Of a stretch of DNA of 64,000 bases, positions 1-10,159 are shown in pieces. Under the pieces are notes generated by a model that had not been told where the DNA came from, did no database searches, and saw only the letters and a list, made by a program, of their open reading frames with translations. Each line of letters starts with the position of its first letter. Positions within the stretch are counted from its first letter, which is position 1. Made by a program: the position numbers and the translations under genes. The stretch comes from Gyrodactylus bullatarudis (lineage: Eukaryota > Platyhelminthes > Monogenea > Gyrodactylidea > Gyrodactylidae): the NCBI GenBank assembly GCA_012064415.1, contig SSNU01000034.1:124001-188000 (forward strand). The letters are read 5' to 3'.

Positions 1-575
1 AAATATGGCCTTCTTTCAAAATCCCATTTTTTCGAACTTTGAGCTGAAAATTTTTGTTGATTTGAAAGTGGGAGGCTGATCGAAAGAGTTTTTCAGGAAT
101 AAGATTAGACAATAAAGCTTAATACCACCGTTAAATTATCGACAGTTTCTCTATTTTCGAGAGATTTTGAATTATTGAAATTTCATTGATTTTCAAGTAG
201 TGAAATTAATCAAAAATCGTAATTCCGCTCCCTAACGATAATGTAATTATGCATAAGATCAGATTCAGTTGAATTGATTTTCTTGTCTAATCTTGATCCT
301 GAAGAAACTCTTTCGATCAGCTTCCCACTTTCAAATCAATAAAAATTTTCAGCTCAAAGTTCGAAAAAATGGGATTTTGGTGCCAAATGAGAATTTGAAA
401 AATGACCATATTTTTCATTAAAGTAATTTTTTCTGATTTTTTTTCTTCAAATGGTGAAAGTGGGCAGCATGAGTAGGATTCCAGAAAATCTTTAACAAAT
501 TCGAATTCTTGATGAAAATATGGAGATTTCTGTAAAATCATAGATTCCCAACTTCATGTCAATTAGCTTTATTAT
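1..575. repeat. Foldback repeat, left end cut by window
   Basis: The right half (about 250-575) is the reverse complement of the left half (about 1-250): the stretch around 20-75, with the words TTTGAGCTGAAAATTTTTG and TTTGAAAGTGGGAGGCTGAT, reappears inverted at about 305-370. The right terminus ends in AACTTCATGTCAATTAGC, the same end seen in the complete copy at 46095-46770. Small ORFs inside are not conserved and look non-coding. Confidence 0.8.
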
Positions 576-775
576 TCTATTCTCTAATCTGATTGGACAA
601 AACTGATAGGTATGAGATCATGAAAGTATATAAATAGTGTTTTGTTTTTGATGAACTTGTACTACCACTGAAGAAGGCGTTTGAAGACAATCACCGTCGA
701 AACGTTTGGATGACCATGGCTGAGAATTCTAATATTTAATAAATTTTATTATAAAACTAATTTTAGATCATTTTT
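576..775 (+). mobile_element. Solo terminal repeat of a Penelope-like element (family A)
   Basis: Nearly identical to 42318-42533, and inverted to 41862-41966 and 20112-20343. It holds a TATA-like box (TATAAATA near 630), then a hammerhead-like core starting at 668, then a tail that ends in TTTTATTATAAAACTAATTTTAGATCAT. No coding sequence remains beside it, so it reads as a solo terminal repeat or a severely 5'-truncated insertion. Assignment to Penelope-like elements rests on the GIY-YIG remnant that lies between two copies of this repeat at 41.97-42.26 kb. Confidence 0.65.
664..712 (+). ncRNA. Hammerhead-ribozyme-like motif, family A
   Basis: CTGAAGA at 668-674 is followed by a 24-nt segment whose ends can pair (GGCG with CGTC), then GAAACGTTTGG. 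In hammerhead terms helix III is the 4-nt palindrome ACGT, H17 is T, and helix I is CCA/TGG. The core differs from CTGATGA only at the variable position 7. Activity is not shown by sequence alone. Confidence 0.45.
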
Positions 776-944
776 CACTGATTCGGAAATAAAATATCAC
801 AATTTTGTTATGGTAGGACCGTATCGATTTTTAAAAATTTTCTAACCATAAGCGAATTCCTTACTTAAATCTAGTCTATTGATTCATGGTTTTATTTTTT
901 GTCATACTTAAAGAAATCAAATATAATTTGAATTTAGCTGTAAA

Positions 945-1010
945 AACTGGTCTATAAAATAAGATTTATCAAAACTTAGGTCTTGCTCATCGGTCATCAG
1001 TGGTAAGACA
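945..1010 (-). repeat. Degenerate fragment of the family A terminal repeat
   Basis: Read on the minus strand it has TACCACTGATGA and then a tail like CCTAAGTTTTGATAAA, resembling both ends of the family A repeat but missing the middle, including the GAAAC half of the hammerhead core. Confidence 0.4.
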
Positions 1011-1344
1011 TCATATAATGAGGTTATTTATTAGAACAGATTCAGCATATTTCATTTCTTCTTTTAGTGTGATTGAAAAAAACATCTTCTGGCCACACTC
1101 CTAGTTTCAAATCAGTAAAAATTTTGAGTTCAAAGTTTGAGAAAATGGGATTTTGGCTTTGCCTTTCAATAGAGAGAAATATGCATGAGATAGAAAGACA
1201 GAAATGCCATCAACTTGTTCAGGAATAAATTCTTAACATTAGACTAGAAGTAATTCATTAGGATTCCGTATGTTTATTCAAATTCAATCTTCAAGGTTCT
1301 TAAATAGACTCGGATCTCAAAGGGTTAACTTTATCCTGATAAGG

Positions 1345-1925
1345 TTGGTTGAGATAAAGTTGGGAATATATAATTTTTACGAAAATCTTGATTTCTTTAT
1401 CAAAAATTCGAATTTGTAAAAGATTTTTTGGAATTCTACTAATGTTTCTCACTTTTACGATTTGAAGAGAAACGTTCTGAAAAAAAAATTTATGAAAAAT
1501 ATGGTCATTTTTCAAATTTCGATCCGAACTTTGATTTCAAAGTGAGAGAGTGATCAAAAGTTGATTTTCAGGAAGACAGTAAGACAAGAAAGCCAAATAT
1601 CGACAAAAATTTCTAAAGTTCCACCATCTGTCGAAACTTCATTAATTTTCAAGTATTGAAATCAATCACTCTCTTTTTTCGAAATCAATAAAAAAATATC
1701 AGTTCAAAGCTCGAAGAAATGGGATTCTGGCTCCAAGTCGAAATTTGAAAAATGACCATATCTTTCATAAGAAAAATTATTTCCATAACGTTCTTCTTCA
1801 AATCGTAAAAGTGAGAAACATTAGTAGGACTCCAAAAAAATCTTTTACAAATTCGAATTTTTGATAAAGAAATCGAGATTTTCGTAAAAATCATAGGTTT
1901 CCAACTTCATATCACTTAGATCTAC
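1345..1925. repeat. Complete foldback (long inverted repeat) element
   Basis: Starts with TTGGTTGAGATAAAGTTGGGAAT and ends with its near reverse complement (TTTCCAACTTCATATCACT). The two arms of about 200-250 bp mirror each other around a short centre near 1560-1670. Same family as 46095-46770. Such structure fits a MITE or foldback transposon; no transposase ORF is present. Confidence 0.75.
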
Positions 1926-3223
1926 ATATTAGATAAAATATTTCTACTTTAAAAGAAAATAAAGATTCGATCACTTTACAAAAAAAACATCTAATCTCTT
2001 CAGGTGGTCAAAAGATGAAAAGGTAAAATTAACATAAAATGTGATAATTATAATTATTATCATGAAACGACTCAATATCCAATAAATAGAAATCCAGGTT
2101 TTCGTAAAAATCATAGGTTCCCCTCTTCAAATCGATTATCTTCATGATTTCAAATATATAAGTTGGACAGAATTTCAAAAATAACACAAAGATAATTTCA
2201 TGTCGATAAATATGGTTTCATGGTCTCATTTATTGGGTGGAAAATAAATGATAATTTTTAGTCTGAATCATCTCTTTTGATAAGTTCTAATAAGTTCAAA
2301 CTCATGTTTAAAACATTTCTTCTTTGAAAATTTAATTATTCAATGAAGAGACTCTCTTGATTCTAGATGATCAGGGGAGAATATTGATGAGATTTATGCT
2401 TGGGGATTAAAATACCAGATTATTCATGGCTATCAATATAAAATGAGTGTAATCTTCTTGAATATCAGACAATAAGTATAATTATAATTATATCATTTAT
2501 ATTTAATAAAAATCTCTTCAAACTAATTAGGTTGATGCCAAGATTCCGATTTAACTACAATTTTATTTATTACAGACAGAAGATTAATTTCGTCTGGCCT
2601 ACCATGCATTTTCACGAAGACAAATAATTTCTCGCCAACTCGAAAAGAATAAGACGTATATTCATTAAAAATTATAATTATTGCCTTTTTCAAATGGGTA
2701 ATTGCTTCTCCATTCTGTCATGAAGTTTTTAAAAAATCCCCGCACAGTTTTCAATGAATTCCTACTACTCAAAACCTGAATATCTCGGAAACTAAATGAG
2801 TTTCCAAAAGAAAATTGGTAACTGTGCTACCAAGTCTAGCAAAATTATTGATAGCTGTGGGAGATCGTTATTAAAGGAAAAATTGTGAAAACTAATCTAT
2901 AGAACATTTGCCCCCTCTTGATCTGCAGTAATTTTTCTGAGTCACAAAGAGACTAAGGGCTTTTTAAAATTGATGAAATGAAAACAAATTCCTTGCAGTG
3001 AGACCAACACGATTTAAAGTAAACTGAGAGAGAAATAAGAGGTGACAACTGTTTTCTAATTTAACCCATCATCATGACAGAATTGAGAATTTTGTTAGGA
3101 TCATAAATTCTCTACTCTATGTATTGTCTAATCTTATTAATACTGATTAGCATAATTATGTGAATAGTTCAATACAAAAATTATGATTTATTATTAAAGT
3201 AATATTAACAGACTTGCATATTG
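1926..3223. other. Gene-free AT-rich stretch downstream of RAD54
   Basis: No frame with coding character and no recognisable RNA gene on either strand. Part may be 3' flank or 3' UTR of the minus-strand RAD54 gene. A short piece of the foldback terminus recurs near 2100-2140. Confidence 0.4.
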
Positions 3224-3227
3224 TAAG

Positions 3228-3233
3228 TTTATT
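3228..3233 (-). promoter_or_regulatory. Probable poly(A) signal of RAD54
   Basis: AATAAA on the minus strand about 60 nt beyond the RAD54 stop codon at 3294, the usual position for a cleavage signal in a short 3' UTR. Confidence 0.5.
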
Positions 3234-3293
3234 GGAAGATTTGTGGTTTGTAAAAATATTCTATACATTTTGGGATGGGAGTTGAGTACGAGA

Positions 3294-6200
3294 TCAAATT
3301 GTCTTCCTCTGCTCTTCATGGGAATAATGCCAAAATGTGAAGGAAATTGCTCCAGTGTCCCATGCAGACTTTAGAAGAACATCTTGGAGAGTTTTCTTAT
3401 TGTAGCAATGATTCCACTGGGATAGATCTGCATTACAATCAGAGTTTTCCGGGGGTCCTTTGACTTGGACGTTGTTGACACAACGCTTACACTTGAATCT
3501 GAAGAAAATATAAAGAATGCAATTTATTCAGTTTTATTTCATTCTACAAAAAGCTAATTGATATAAAGTTTATTTTTACAAAAATCCCAGATCATGTTGC
3601 CCAATTTTACCATTTGGAGATGAAAATCATTTTCAAGAAAAGTTAGGATCTTTTTTCAAATTTCGATCTAACGCCGAATTCCCCTTTTTGGAAATTTGAG
3701 CTGAAAATGAAAAGAAGATTTTTCATGATAAAAATTAGCCAAAAAATATGAATATTTTTCGCTAAAATAAAAAAATTTAATCTGCAGATAAAGAACCAAA
3801 TTTCCACTTTTTCAACTTTAGAGCTAAATATTTTTTTTGGATTCAAAATCTTTTTCTTCTACTTTGCTCTCTAAGTCTTTGATTAATTACGTGTCTGAGG
3901 TGTCCCAATTTCAAGCTCTGGATTGGTCTCACAAGCATTTGAACAGATTGTAAAATATCAAAAATTGTTAACTTCCTTATAGCTGGCTTTTTAAACTAAT
4001 ATAATGTGTAGATAAACTATAATTCAAATCTTCTAGTAATTTCTAATTGAAATGCCATTCTTTTTAATCTATGTTATTTCAGACAAAATGCTATATGAAT
4101 AAATGAAATGGGCAGACGTTTAGTTTTCTAGGGAAGAAGAGAAATTTTCTATTTAGAATGATTGATGCATATGAAAATACATTAGAATTTCTCTAATTAA
4201 TCTAAGCATCATCAAGTTGATTTTCTTGATCATTTATGTCTTGAAAAAAGGTGTCAATAATAGAAAATTATTCCAAGGGAAGAAGAAAGAGATGTCAAAA
4301 TTTTCACAAATAAGGGCCCTTATTTCGGGCATACTCATCAGTGTGATACAGTTTGGTCGGAAGAGAACCGACGAAAATAAAGCTTTATTCACCAATAATC
4401 CTTCGTAGGTTCAATAACACTAGCATGACTTCGAGTCAGCAAGCTCAAAATATTTTTGAGGAAATCAGGCAACTCTTGTCTTCATATAAAAAAATTATTT
4501 TCGAAAAGTATAATTCAATTTAAAGCCAATATTATTATTAAGATCAACAAGGTATATTTTATAGCTGAATAGCTTGTTAATCTTGAAACCTGGTAACAAG
4601 TTTAATAAACCAATCTGTTAGTCTTAAGACTATCAAGAGTAACAAGATTAACCGTAACATATACACTTGATCAAAGTGTACACATTAGTCGTAACATAGC
4701 TAAACTGCACCGAGGATTCCCAATTTATAAGGAGTAATAAATAGTATTATATAATTTATAAATTTTAATAATCCATTTGAAAAAAAAGAAATCAAATAGT
4801 AGATCAACTATCAACTAAGGAATGTTATTTTATAAAAATCTTACTTGTCATGTGTATCTGAGAGTGTCGTATCATTATACAAGAATAATTCACGAAGCTC
4901 ATTAATGGAAAAGTGTCTTTCCACCTCCTCTGCCATGTCAACAACACAACTGCTCAGGGCTTTCTTGTGAGCTTGTCTCTGTAACATTTTCTCCTCAATC
5001 GTTCCAGTCTTTAAGGGAAGAGAGTATTCATTATAGTAGTAATTACTGAAATATTGGTCGAATTTTAGATTCTATCATCAAACAAACTGATTTCGTCTAA
5101 AACTAAATAATTCGTCATAAATTTCATAGGGAATAATGTTGAATATTCATATCCGGTGATAGTATTCACTTGAAATCTAAATCTTTACAATGAGTGCTTT
5201 ATTAGACACAGGAAATTTATAAATTAATAAAGGTAAAACTGGAGATTAAATGAAAATTTAATTTACTAAAAAATTCTTAATTTGAAGAAAAATAGTCATC
5301 AAAAAATTAACCCTATTCAGTTCTAAATGAACTTAGTGGATTTCAATATGTGCATTTGAAAAAATTGGGTAAAGGTCTTTTTACAAATTAAAATTATTAA
5401 ATTTCCCAAGTTGAGTAATATTTTATTGCGTTGATAATTAGGATAATTTTAAATTATAATTAAATTATAATTTAAAATTATCCTAATTATCAAACTCAAA
5501 TGAATGAACTTTTTTCAATTTAACCCTAATTTAGAGTTATTATTTTCTTTAAGAGGGTCTTGTTCCTTGATCCCACGTTCGAGCGATATGCCCGTCTGTC
5601 TGTCTTAAAGCTAGTTGACATGAACATGAGAATTTTATATTTTTTTCAGAAAAATGAGGAACACGAATAATTTTTGGATTCCATCTTGAAATAAGCCAAA
5701 AAGTTGTTATCAGTGATTTTCTTTCTTAAAACGGTAAAAATAGGCATCCTTATCTGGACTCCAAAAAATCTTGATCAAATATGAATTCTTGATTAAAAAA
5801 TTCAGATTTCCCTTTAAATCTTAAATTCACAACTTCATATCAACCAACTTTATTCTCAATTAACATTCTGCTCTGGTAATAGAATGAACTTGAATGAAAA
5901 ATAATCACCTAGATTTATGTTAATGAATAGAGGAAATATCCAATATAATACATGTTATAGACTTTCATATATCTATTGATTAGAGGATTTTGTGAATTTC
6001 ATCTAATCTCAAATATCAATACGATAATCAATAAGAAATGATTATGTAAAAAATAACTGAAACATTTGTTTATAAAGATAAAAATTTAACTTGAAGATTA
6101 AAATAAGAAGTTAGAGTAAAATGAAAATTGTATTTAAAACTCAGAGATTGTTCAATTTGATTCACAAAGATTTACTGAAACCTGAAGAGAAGACTCTATT

Positions 6201-9149
6201 AATTTATAAATTTCAATTTGACTGTGGATCTTCTTATATAGGACGTACAATCAGAAAGTTGTCAACTAGAGGTAACGACTACCTTAAGAAAGATACAGCG
6301 ATAACTAGGCATCTTCGACAGGAAGGGCATGAGGCTTCAATTTCGAATTTTTCAATTTTATACAAAAACCCGAGTGATGATAGTACAGACGTTTGGGTGA
6401 AGGAGAAATTCTTCATAAATCTATATAAACTAGACTTATGTGTTCAAAAGAATTATTCCTACCTTCAACTACCTTGGCCTATGTAAGCTTTTTCACTTTT
6501 CTCTCCACTGTTGCTATTTATTGGAGAGTTTTGGCGTTTTTTTCAGCCTACATTTATTCCAATTTTCTTCAACTTTTACTATTTCTTTCATAATTTGTAA
6601 ATAATTATTTTAATTCATCTTTTAACTTTTATCATTATCAAAGAGACACTACTGATGAACCTTTGAGAAATGTACAAATTAGAATAAGAAGTTAGAGTAA
6701 AAGTGAACCAAGAATCATACAAAATATTATCTAGTTATAAATTATGCAAAGTATTTTGTTCCATGAGGAATAGGAAAATTTCTAGTAAAATAAATTGCAA
6801 GCATGTAAAAAATCAAAGGCTTACAGTTATGAGTCGATAAATGTAGCATTGTTTTTTCTGGCCATCACGCCAGACTCTAGCCATAGCCTGTTCATCATTA
6901 GCTGGATTCCAGTCCGGATCAAACATGACCAGACGATTTGCTCCGATCAAATTGAGACCACAGCCTCCGGCCTTACTGCTTAACATGAATATGAACTCTG
7001 TTGACTTGGATAAAAGAAGAATGAGAGAAATGAAAATTGAATTTTTTAAAATATTTCTATTCAAGTTTGAATTATGCTTGAGTACTTACAGTAGGATCAT
7101 TGAATTTTTCCACAACTTTTGCCCTCTTTTTAATACTCATTGTACCGTCCAGCCTGAAATACCCATAACCTCTGAAATTGGCCATACTTTCAAAAAGATC
7201 CAAAGTTTGAGTATAATTAGAAACGAGGACAATTTTGTCGTTAGTTGTGGACTTGATTAGGGCCAAGAGGCAATCAAGTACTTGATATTTACCTGAAATA
7301 AATAAATATTATCGCATTATACTTTGAAGTAGATAATTATATAGTTTTTATTTTAATAACCTGACAGCTCTGGTTTGAGGGGTTTCTTCGACTCGATACT
7401 ACCAACATAGCCTTCTGGCATTAATTCCATAGCTCCTTCAAAGCCATCTGTGCCAAGGAATATTTTTTCATAAACCAAATCTGGATGATTACATAGCTTT
7501 TTCAAATGAGTTATGGAGGCTAGACTTGAAACAGAGAGGCCAGTTTTCTCTGAGCTTGCTAGTTTATCCAAGACTTCTTTTGCTTTACGATTTATGAATT
7601 TCTTGTAAACAGCAGCTTGGCATGCAGATAGTTTGCAACAGACGACTTGTTCAACTTGAAATATGGAATAAATATATTTTCAGATTTTCTACCAAACATT
7701 GATCTTTCCTACTTACTTTTAACTGGAAGGTATTTTGTTAGCAAGGCCTGTGTTCTTCGTATAATGCACTTGCTAACTACACTAAGAAGTTCTTGTAGAG
7801 TTTCCTCTCCTCTTTTGATTTCTTCAGGAGAGGCTAGAGCATCTCGGCCTTTTAAAATGGGATTTTCATATTTTTTCTTAAACTCAGAAGCTGTTCCAAG
7901 AAGGCCAGTGTTGACAAAATGAACAAGACTGAAATATTCTAATAAATCATTTTGAATAGGTGTTCCAGAGAGAAGAACACGCCTTCGACAATCGAGAGTC
8001 ATCAACGCTTGGTAAGTTTGATTTTCAGAATTCTTTAGCCTATGGCCCTGAATAAATAATAATATCCATCAAAATTACTCACTTCATCACAAATGATAAG
8101 ACCAACAGCATTCGCTTTAAAAGCATCGACATGTAATCTAAATGTTTCATATGATATAATGAGAATAGGATTTATACACCTTCTCCCAGATTGCATAACA
8201 AATGATTTGAGATTATTATCAATCTCTTTCTTTGATCCTGAATCGATGGCGAGGGGTGAAACTTTACCAGATAACCATTTACTTATTTCATTATACCAGT
8301 TTTTAACCAGGCTACTAGGTGTAATGACTATGCATTTATCGACTAATGGCTTTGCTTCTGGACCTTGTTTCTAAAAGAATTACAAAAAGGTCTATTTTTA
8401 TATAATCGTTGAAAATTATGAAAATAATTTACATTTAGAAAAGAAAATCTAGACTAAATATAGCTAATTTTATTCAATTTGTGAAAAGAGGATGGAGCAA
8501 TGCTCCATTGGAGCATTTGAAAAAAGAGACTTACAATAAGTGTCCACATTAATGTAATACACTGAAGTGTTTTACCGAGACCCATTTCATCAGCCATGAT
8601 ACAGCCATAATTATCAGGAATTTGAACTCCAGTAACACAATCATACATGAATTTGACACCTTCTCGCTGATGTGGTCTTAAAAATTTAGTAAGAGCCGGA
8701 TCAACAACAACATGAACAAGTTGGTTATCTGATGATTTTAAGGCTTCGTGAGCAGTGACTTCAGGAGGAGAATATAGAATAAGAGCATTTTCTTCGTCTG
8801 GATCGTACAGGGAAACTTTAACGCCACTACGACGTAGACCAAGAGCTCGAGCCTCGTGTGAATTTTGATAATTGTCGATTGGCACAGAAAATGGTTTTGA
8901 TAAAATACTTTTTATGAGATCCTCCTACAGTATATAAAGAATTTATAACTAACATGATTGGTATCTATTTCCTTCAGGGGTTTACGATAAGGAGATTGAT
9001 AGTTTTCTGTCTCTGAATATGTTGTAGGATTAACTTTTCTCAATTTTCTATCAGATTCTTTGAAGATATTCAAAGTAGGACTGTTAAATATTTTGCTAGG
9101 TGCTGATGTTCTTCTCTAAAATGAAAATATAAAAATATTTGATTACCAT
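3294..9149 (-). CDS. RAD54: DNA repair and recombination protein RAD54 (RAD54L orthologue)
   Basis: SNF2-family DNA translocase that works with RAD51 in homologous recombination in the nucleus. I place ten coding exons: 9147-9149, 8954-9115, 8535-8924, 8083-8370, 7717-8047, 7361-7654, 7090-7292, 6825-7004, 4845-5008, 3294-3498; these sum to 2220 nt, or 739 residues, against about 747 in the human protein. Visible motifs in order: ADEMGLGKT (Walker A), DEGH formed across the 8083/8047 junction, [32 protein letters not shown] and [11 protein letters not shown] (motif VI). The C-terminal exons end in SHEEQRKTI, like RAD54L. Exon 1 codes only for the start Met; MRRTSAP after splicing matches the family N-terminus MRRSLAP, which supports this start. 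Introns range from 29 nt (8925-8953) to 1816 nt, the latter holding a Penelope fragment. Divergent from the SPEF1-like gene. Confidence 0.95.
3540..3860. repeat. Diverged fragment of the dispersed foldback family
   Basis: Contains TTTTTACAAAAATCCCAGA, a TTTGAGCTGAAAAT word and an inverted TTTAGAGCTAAATA, related to the foldback arms at 46 kb but rearranged. Lies in the last RAD54 intron. Confidence 0.45.
4304..4346 (-). ncRNA. Small hammerhead-like motif, 8-nt helix II (copy 1)
   Basis: Minus strand order: TCACA (helix I 5' arm), CTGATGA at 4341-4335, GTATGCCC, GAA, the perfect 14-nt palindrome ATAAGGGCCCTTAT (helix III), T (H17), TGTGA (helix I 3' arm, a perfect complement). All core bases of a hammerhead are present. 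The 8-nt helix II region can form only the closing G-C pair. Lies in the last RAD54 intron, head-to-head with copy 2. Confidence 0.55.
4353..4440 (+). mobile_element. 3' end of a Penelope-like element with a damaged hammerhead-like motif (copy 2)
   Basis: The sequence TTGGT, CGGAAGA, GAACCGAC, GAA, AATAAAGCTTTATT, C, ACCAA at 4353-4395 matches the motif at 57977-58019, except that CTG is CGG, which would break the core. The similarity to the 3' terminus of the 58-60 kb element continues through CATGACTTCGAGTCAGCAAG to about 4440, so this is a stub of the same retroelement family. Confidence 0.65.
5431..5493. repeat. Perfect 63-nt palindrome
   Basis: Two 31-nt arms, starting TTGATAATTAGGATAATTTT and ending with its exact reverse complement, flank a single central base. 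AT-rich and inside a RAD54 intron. Could be a tiny MITE or a cruciform-prone hairpin. Confidence 0.85.
5620..5860 (+). repeat. Foldback-family arm
   Basis: Carries the family words for the terminus (AACTTCATATCAACCAACTT), the TGATTAAAAAATTCAGATTTCC segment and a TTCCA...AAATCTTGATCAAAT segment in the order seen in other copies. Diverged, and single-armed. Confidence 0.5.
6122..6682 (+). mobile_element. 5'-truncated Penelope-like element (GIY-YIG fragment) with 20-bp target duplication
   Basis: The open frame at 6121-6486 reads [20 protein letters not shown] and then [17 protein letters not shown], the GIY-YIG endonuclease found downstream of reverse transcriptase in Penelope-like elements; no reverse transcriptase is left. 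An exact 20-bp direct repeat, AATAAGAAGTTAGAGTAAAA, flanks it at 6102-6121 and 6683-6702, as expected for a target-site duplication. The 3' end carries a hammerhead-like motif whose predicted cleavage position coincides with the element boundary. Located in a RAD54 intron, antisense to RAD54. Confidence 0.75.
6646..6682 (+). ncRNA. Hammerhead-like motif, 8-nt helix II (copy 3)
   Basis: CTGATGA at 6652-6658, spacer ACCTTTGA, then GAAATGTACAAATT. The core strings and the 8-nt spacing match the other copies; helix III is weaker (TGTACA palindrome with poor closing pairs), so this copy may be inactive. It forms the last bases of the retroelement. Confidence 0.4.
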
Positions 9150-9362
9150 TTTCAGTCAAGATACCAATTTGTAATAAGTGTAAACAAATTGAAATTTTAA
9201 CATTGAACAGTTAAATTGTTTAAATTTCATTTTTAAACTCAAGCTGGTCCAAAATCTTCGTTACGAAACTGTGTTTTTGAATCAAGTTGTGTTAGGCCAG
9301 TTTATTACATACCTTTGAAGACTAGCTTATATTGGATTTAGATATTCATTGATTTATTAGAT
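9150..9362. promoter_or_regulatory. Shared intergenic region between RAD54 and SPEF1-like gene
   Basis: Only 213 bp separate two divergently oriented start codons, so promoters of both genes and their 5' UTRs must lie here or overlap. No TATA box is obvious. Confidence 0.5.
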
Positions 9363-9971
9363 ATGACTCCATTGAGTAATGAAACTAAGGAAATAATTCA
9401 CAACTGGTTGATTCAATTTCCTTTTGGAAAAAAGTTGAAGAATTGGCCTCGAGATTTTTCGGATGGAGTGCTAATATCTGAAATTTTGAAATATAACTTT
9501 CCCAAACTTGTTAATCTGCATAATTATTCTCATTGTAACTCTGTGAAATTGAAGAAAAACAACTGGGACACTCTGAATAAAAAGGTTTTTAATCAATTGA
9601 ATATAGAACTGGACGAATATTTAATTAACTCAATCATAGTTTCAAAGCCTTACTGTGTTGAAAAGTTTCTATTGTTTCTCAAAAATAAGATTGATCAGTT
9701 GAAAAGCAATGAATCGAATAAAAACATGAATTTTAGTTTTGGCTCTGAAGAAGATTGTTGTATCTTTTCTGAGGAGGTAATGATTTATCAAGAACGTACT
9801 ATTTCTGAAGAAAAATACCTGAAGAAAGTTCAAGAATGTATATTTTATAGAGAAACGATTGAAATATTAGCTGCCAAATGCCGAAGACTAGAAAAGCAGT
9901 TGGAAATATTTGCAATATTAAATAATAAGAATGGAAATGGCAGAATGAATAGGAAACAAATCAAAAATTGA
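9363..9971 (+). CDS. SPEF1: Calponin-homology microtubule protein, SPEF1/CLAMP-like
   Basis: Single-exon gene of 202 residues. Residues about 8-112 form an atypical (CH_2-type) calponin homology domain; RDFSDGVLISEILKYNFPK, LHNYSHCNSVKLKKNNWDTL and LNKKVFNQLNIEL align with vertebrate SPEF1. Residues about 147-185 give a C-terminal coiled coil (ERTISEEKYLKKVQE, YRETIEILAAKCRRLEKQLE), also a SPEF1 trait. The family bundles microtubules in the central apparatus of motile cilia and in polarised epithelia. Slightly shorter than human SPEF1 (about 236 residues). SPATA4 is a relative, but the middle of the domain fits SPEF1 better. An ATTTAAAT/AATAAA-rich tail follows the stop at 9971; RALGAPB begins 189 bp downstream on the same strand. 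Confidence 0.85.
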   Translation: MTPLSNETKEIIHNWLIQFPFGKKLKNWPRDFSDGVLISEILKYNFPKLVNLHNYSHCNSVKLKKNNWDTLNKKVFNQLNIELDEYLINSIIVSKPYCVEKFLLFLKNKIDQLKSNESNKNMNFSFGSEEDCCIFSEEVMIYQERTISEEKYLKKVQECIFYRETIEILAAKCRRLEKQLEIFAILNNKNGNGRMNRKQIKN

Positions 9972-10159
9972 GTAGATCCTATTAAAAAAATTTTATACGA
10001 ACACTATCAACGAAATAAATTTTTAATGCATCAATGGTTTCTCAATAATTTAATTTAAATTGTAGAACTATGTATCTAAGCACTTATTTATTTAAATAAG
10101 TAAAATACACTAAAACACCATCAAGTGTTTGTTATGTCATTTAGAGAATTCAAAAGGTG

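Noticed and set aside
317..1894. Minus-strand ORFs of 67-74 codons in the first 2 kb
   Set aside because: They lie wholly in foldback repeat arms, recur as inverted copies and show no domain or codon bias.
8093..8374. Plus-strand ORF of 93 codons
   Set aside because: It is the antisense shadow of RAD54 exon 8083-8370.
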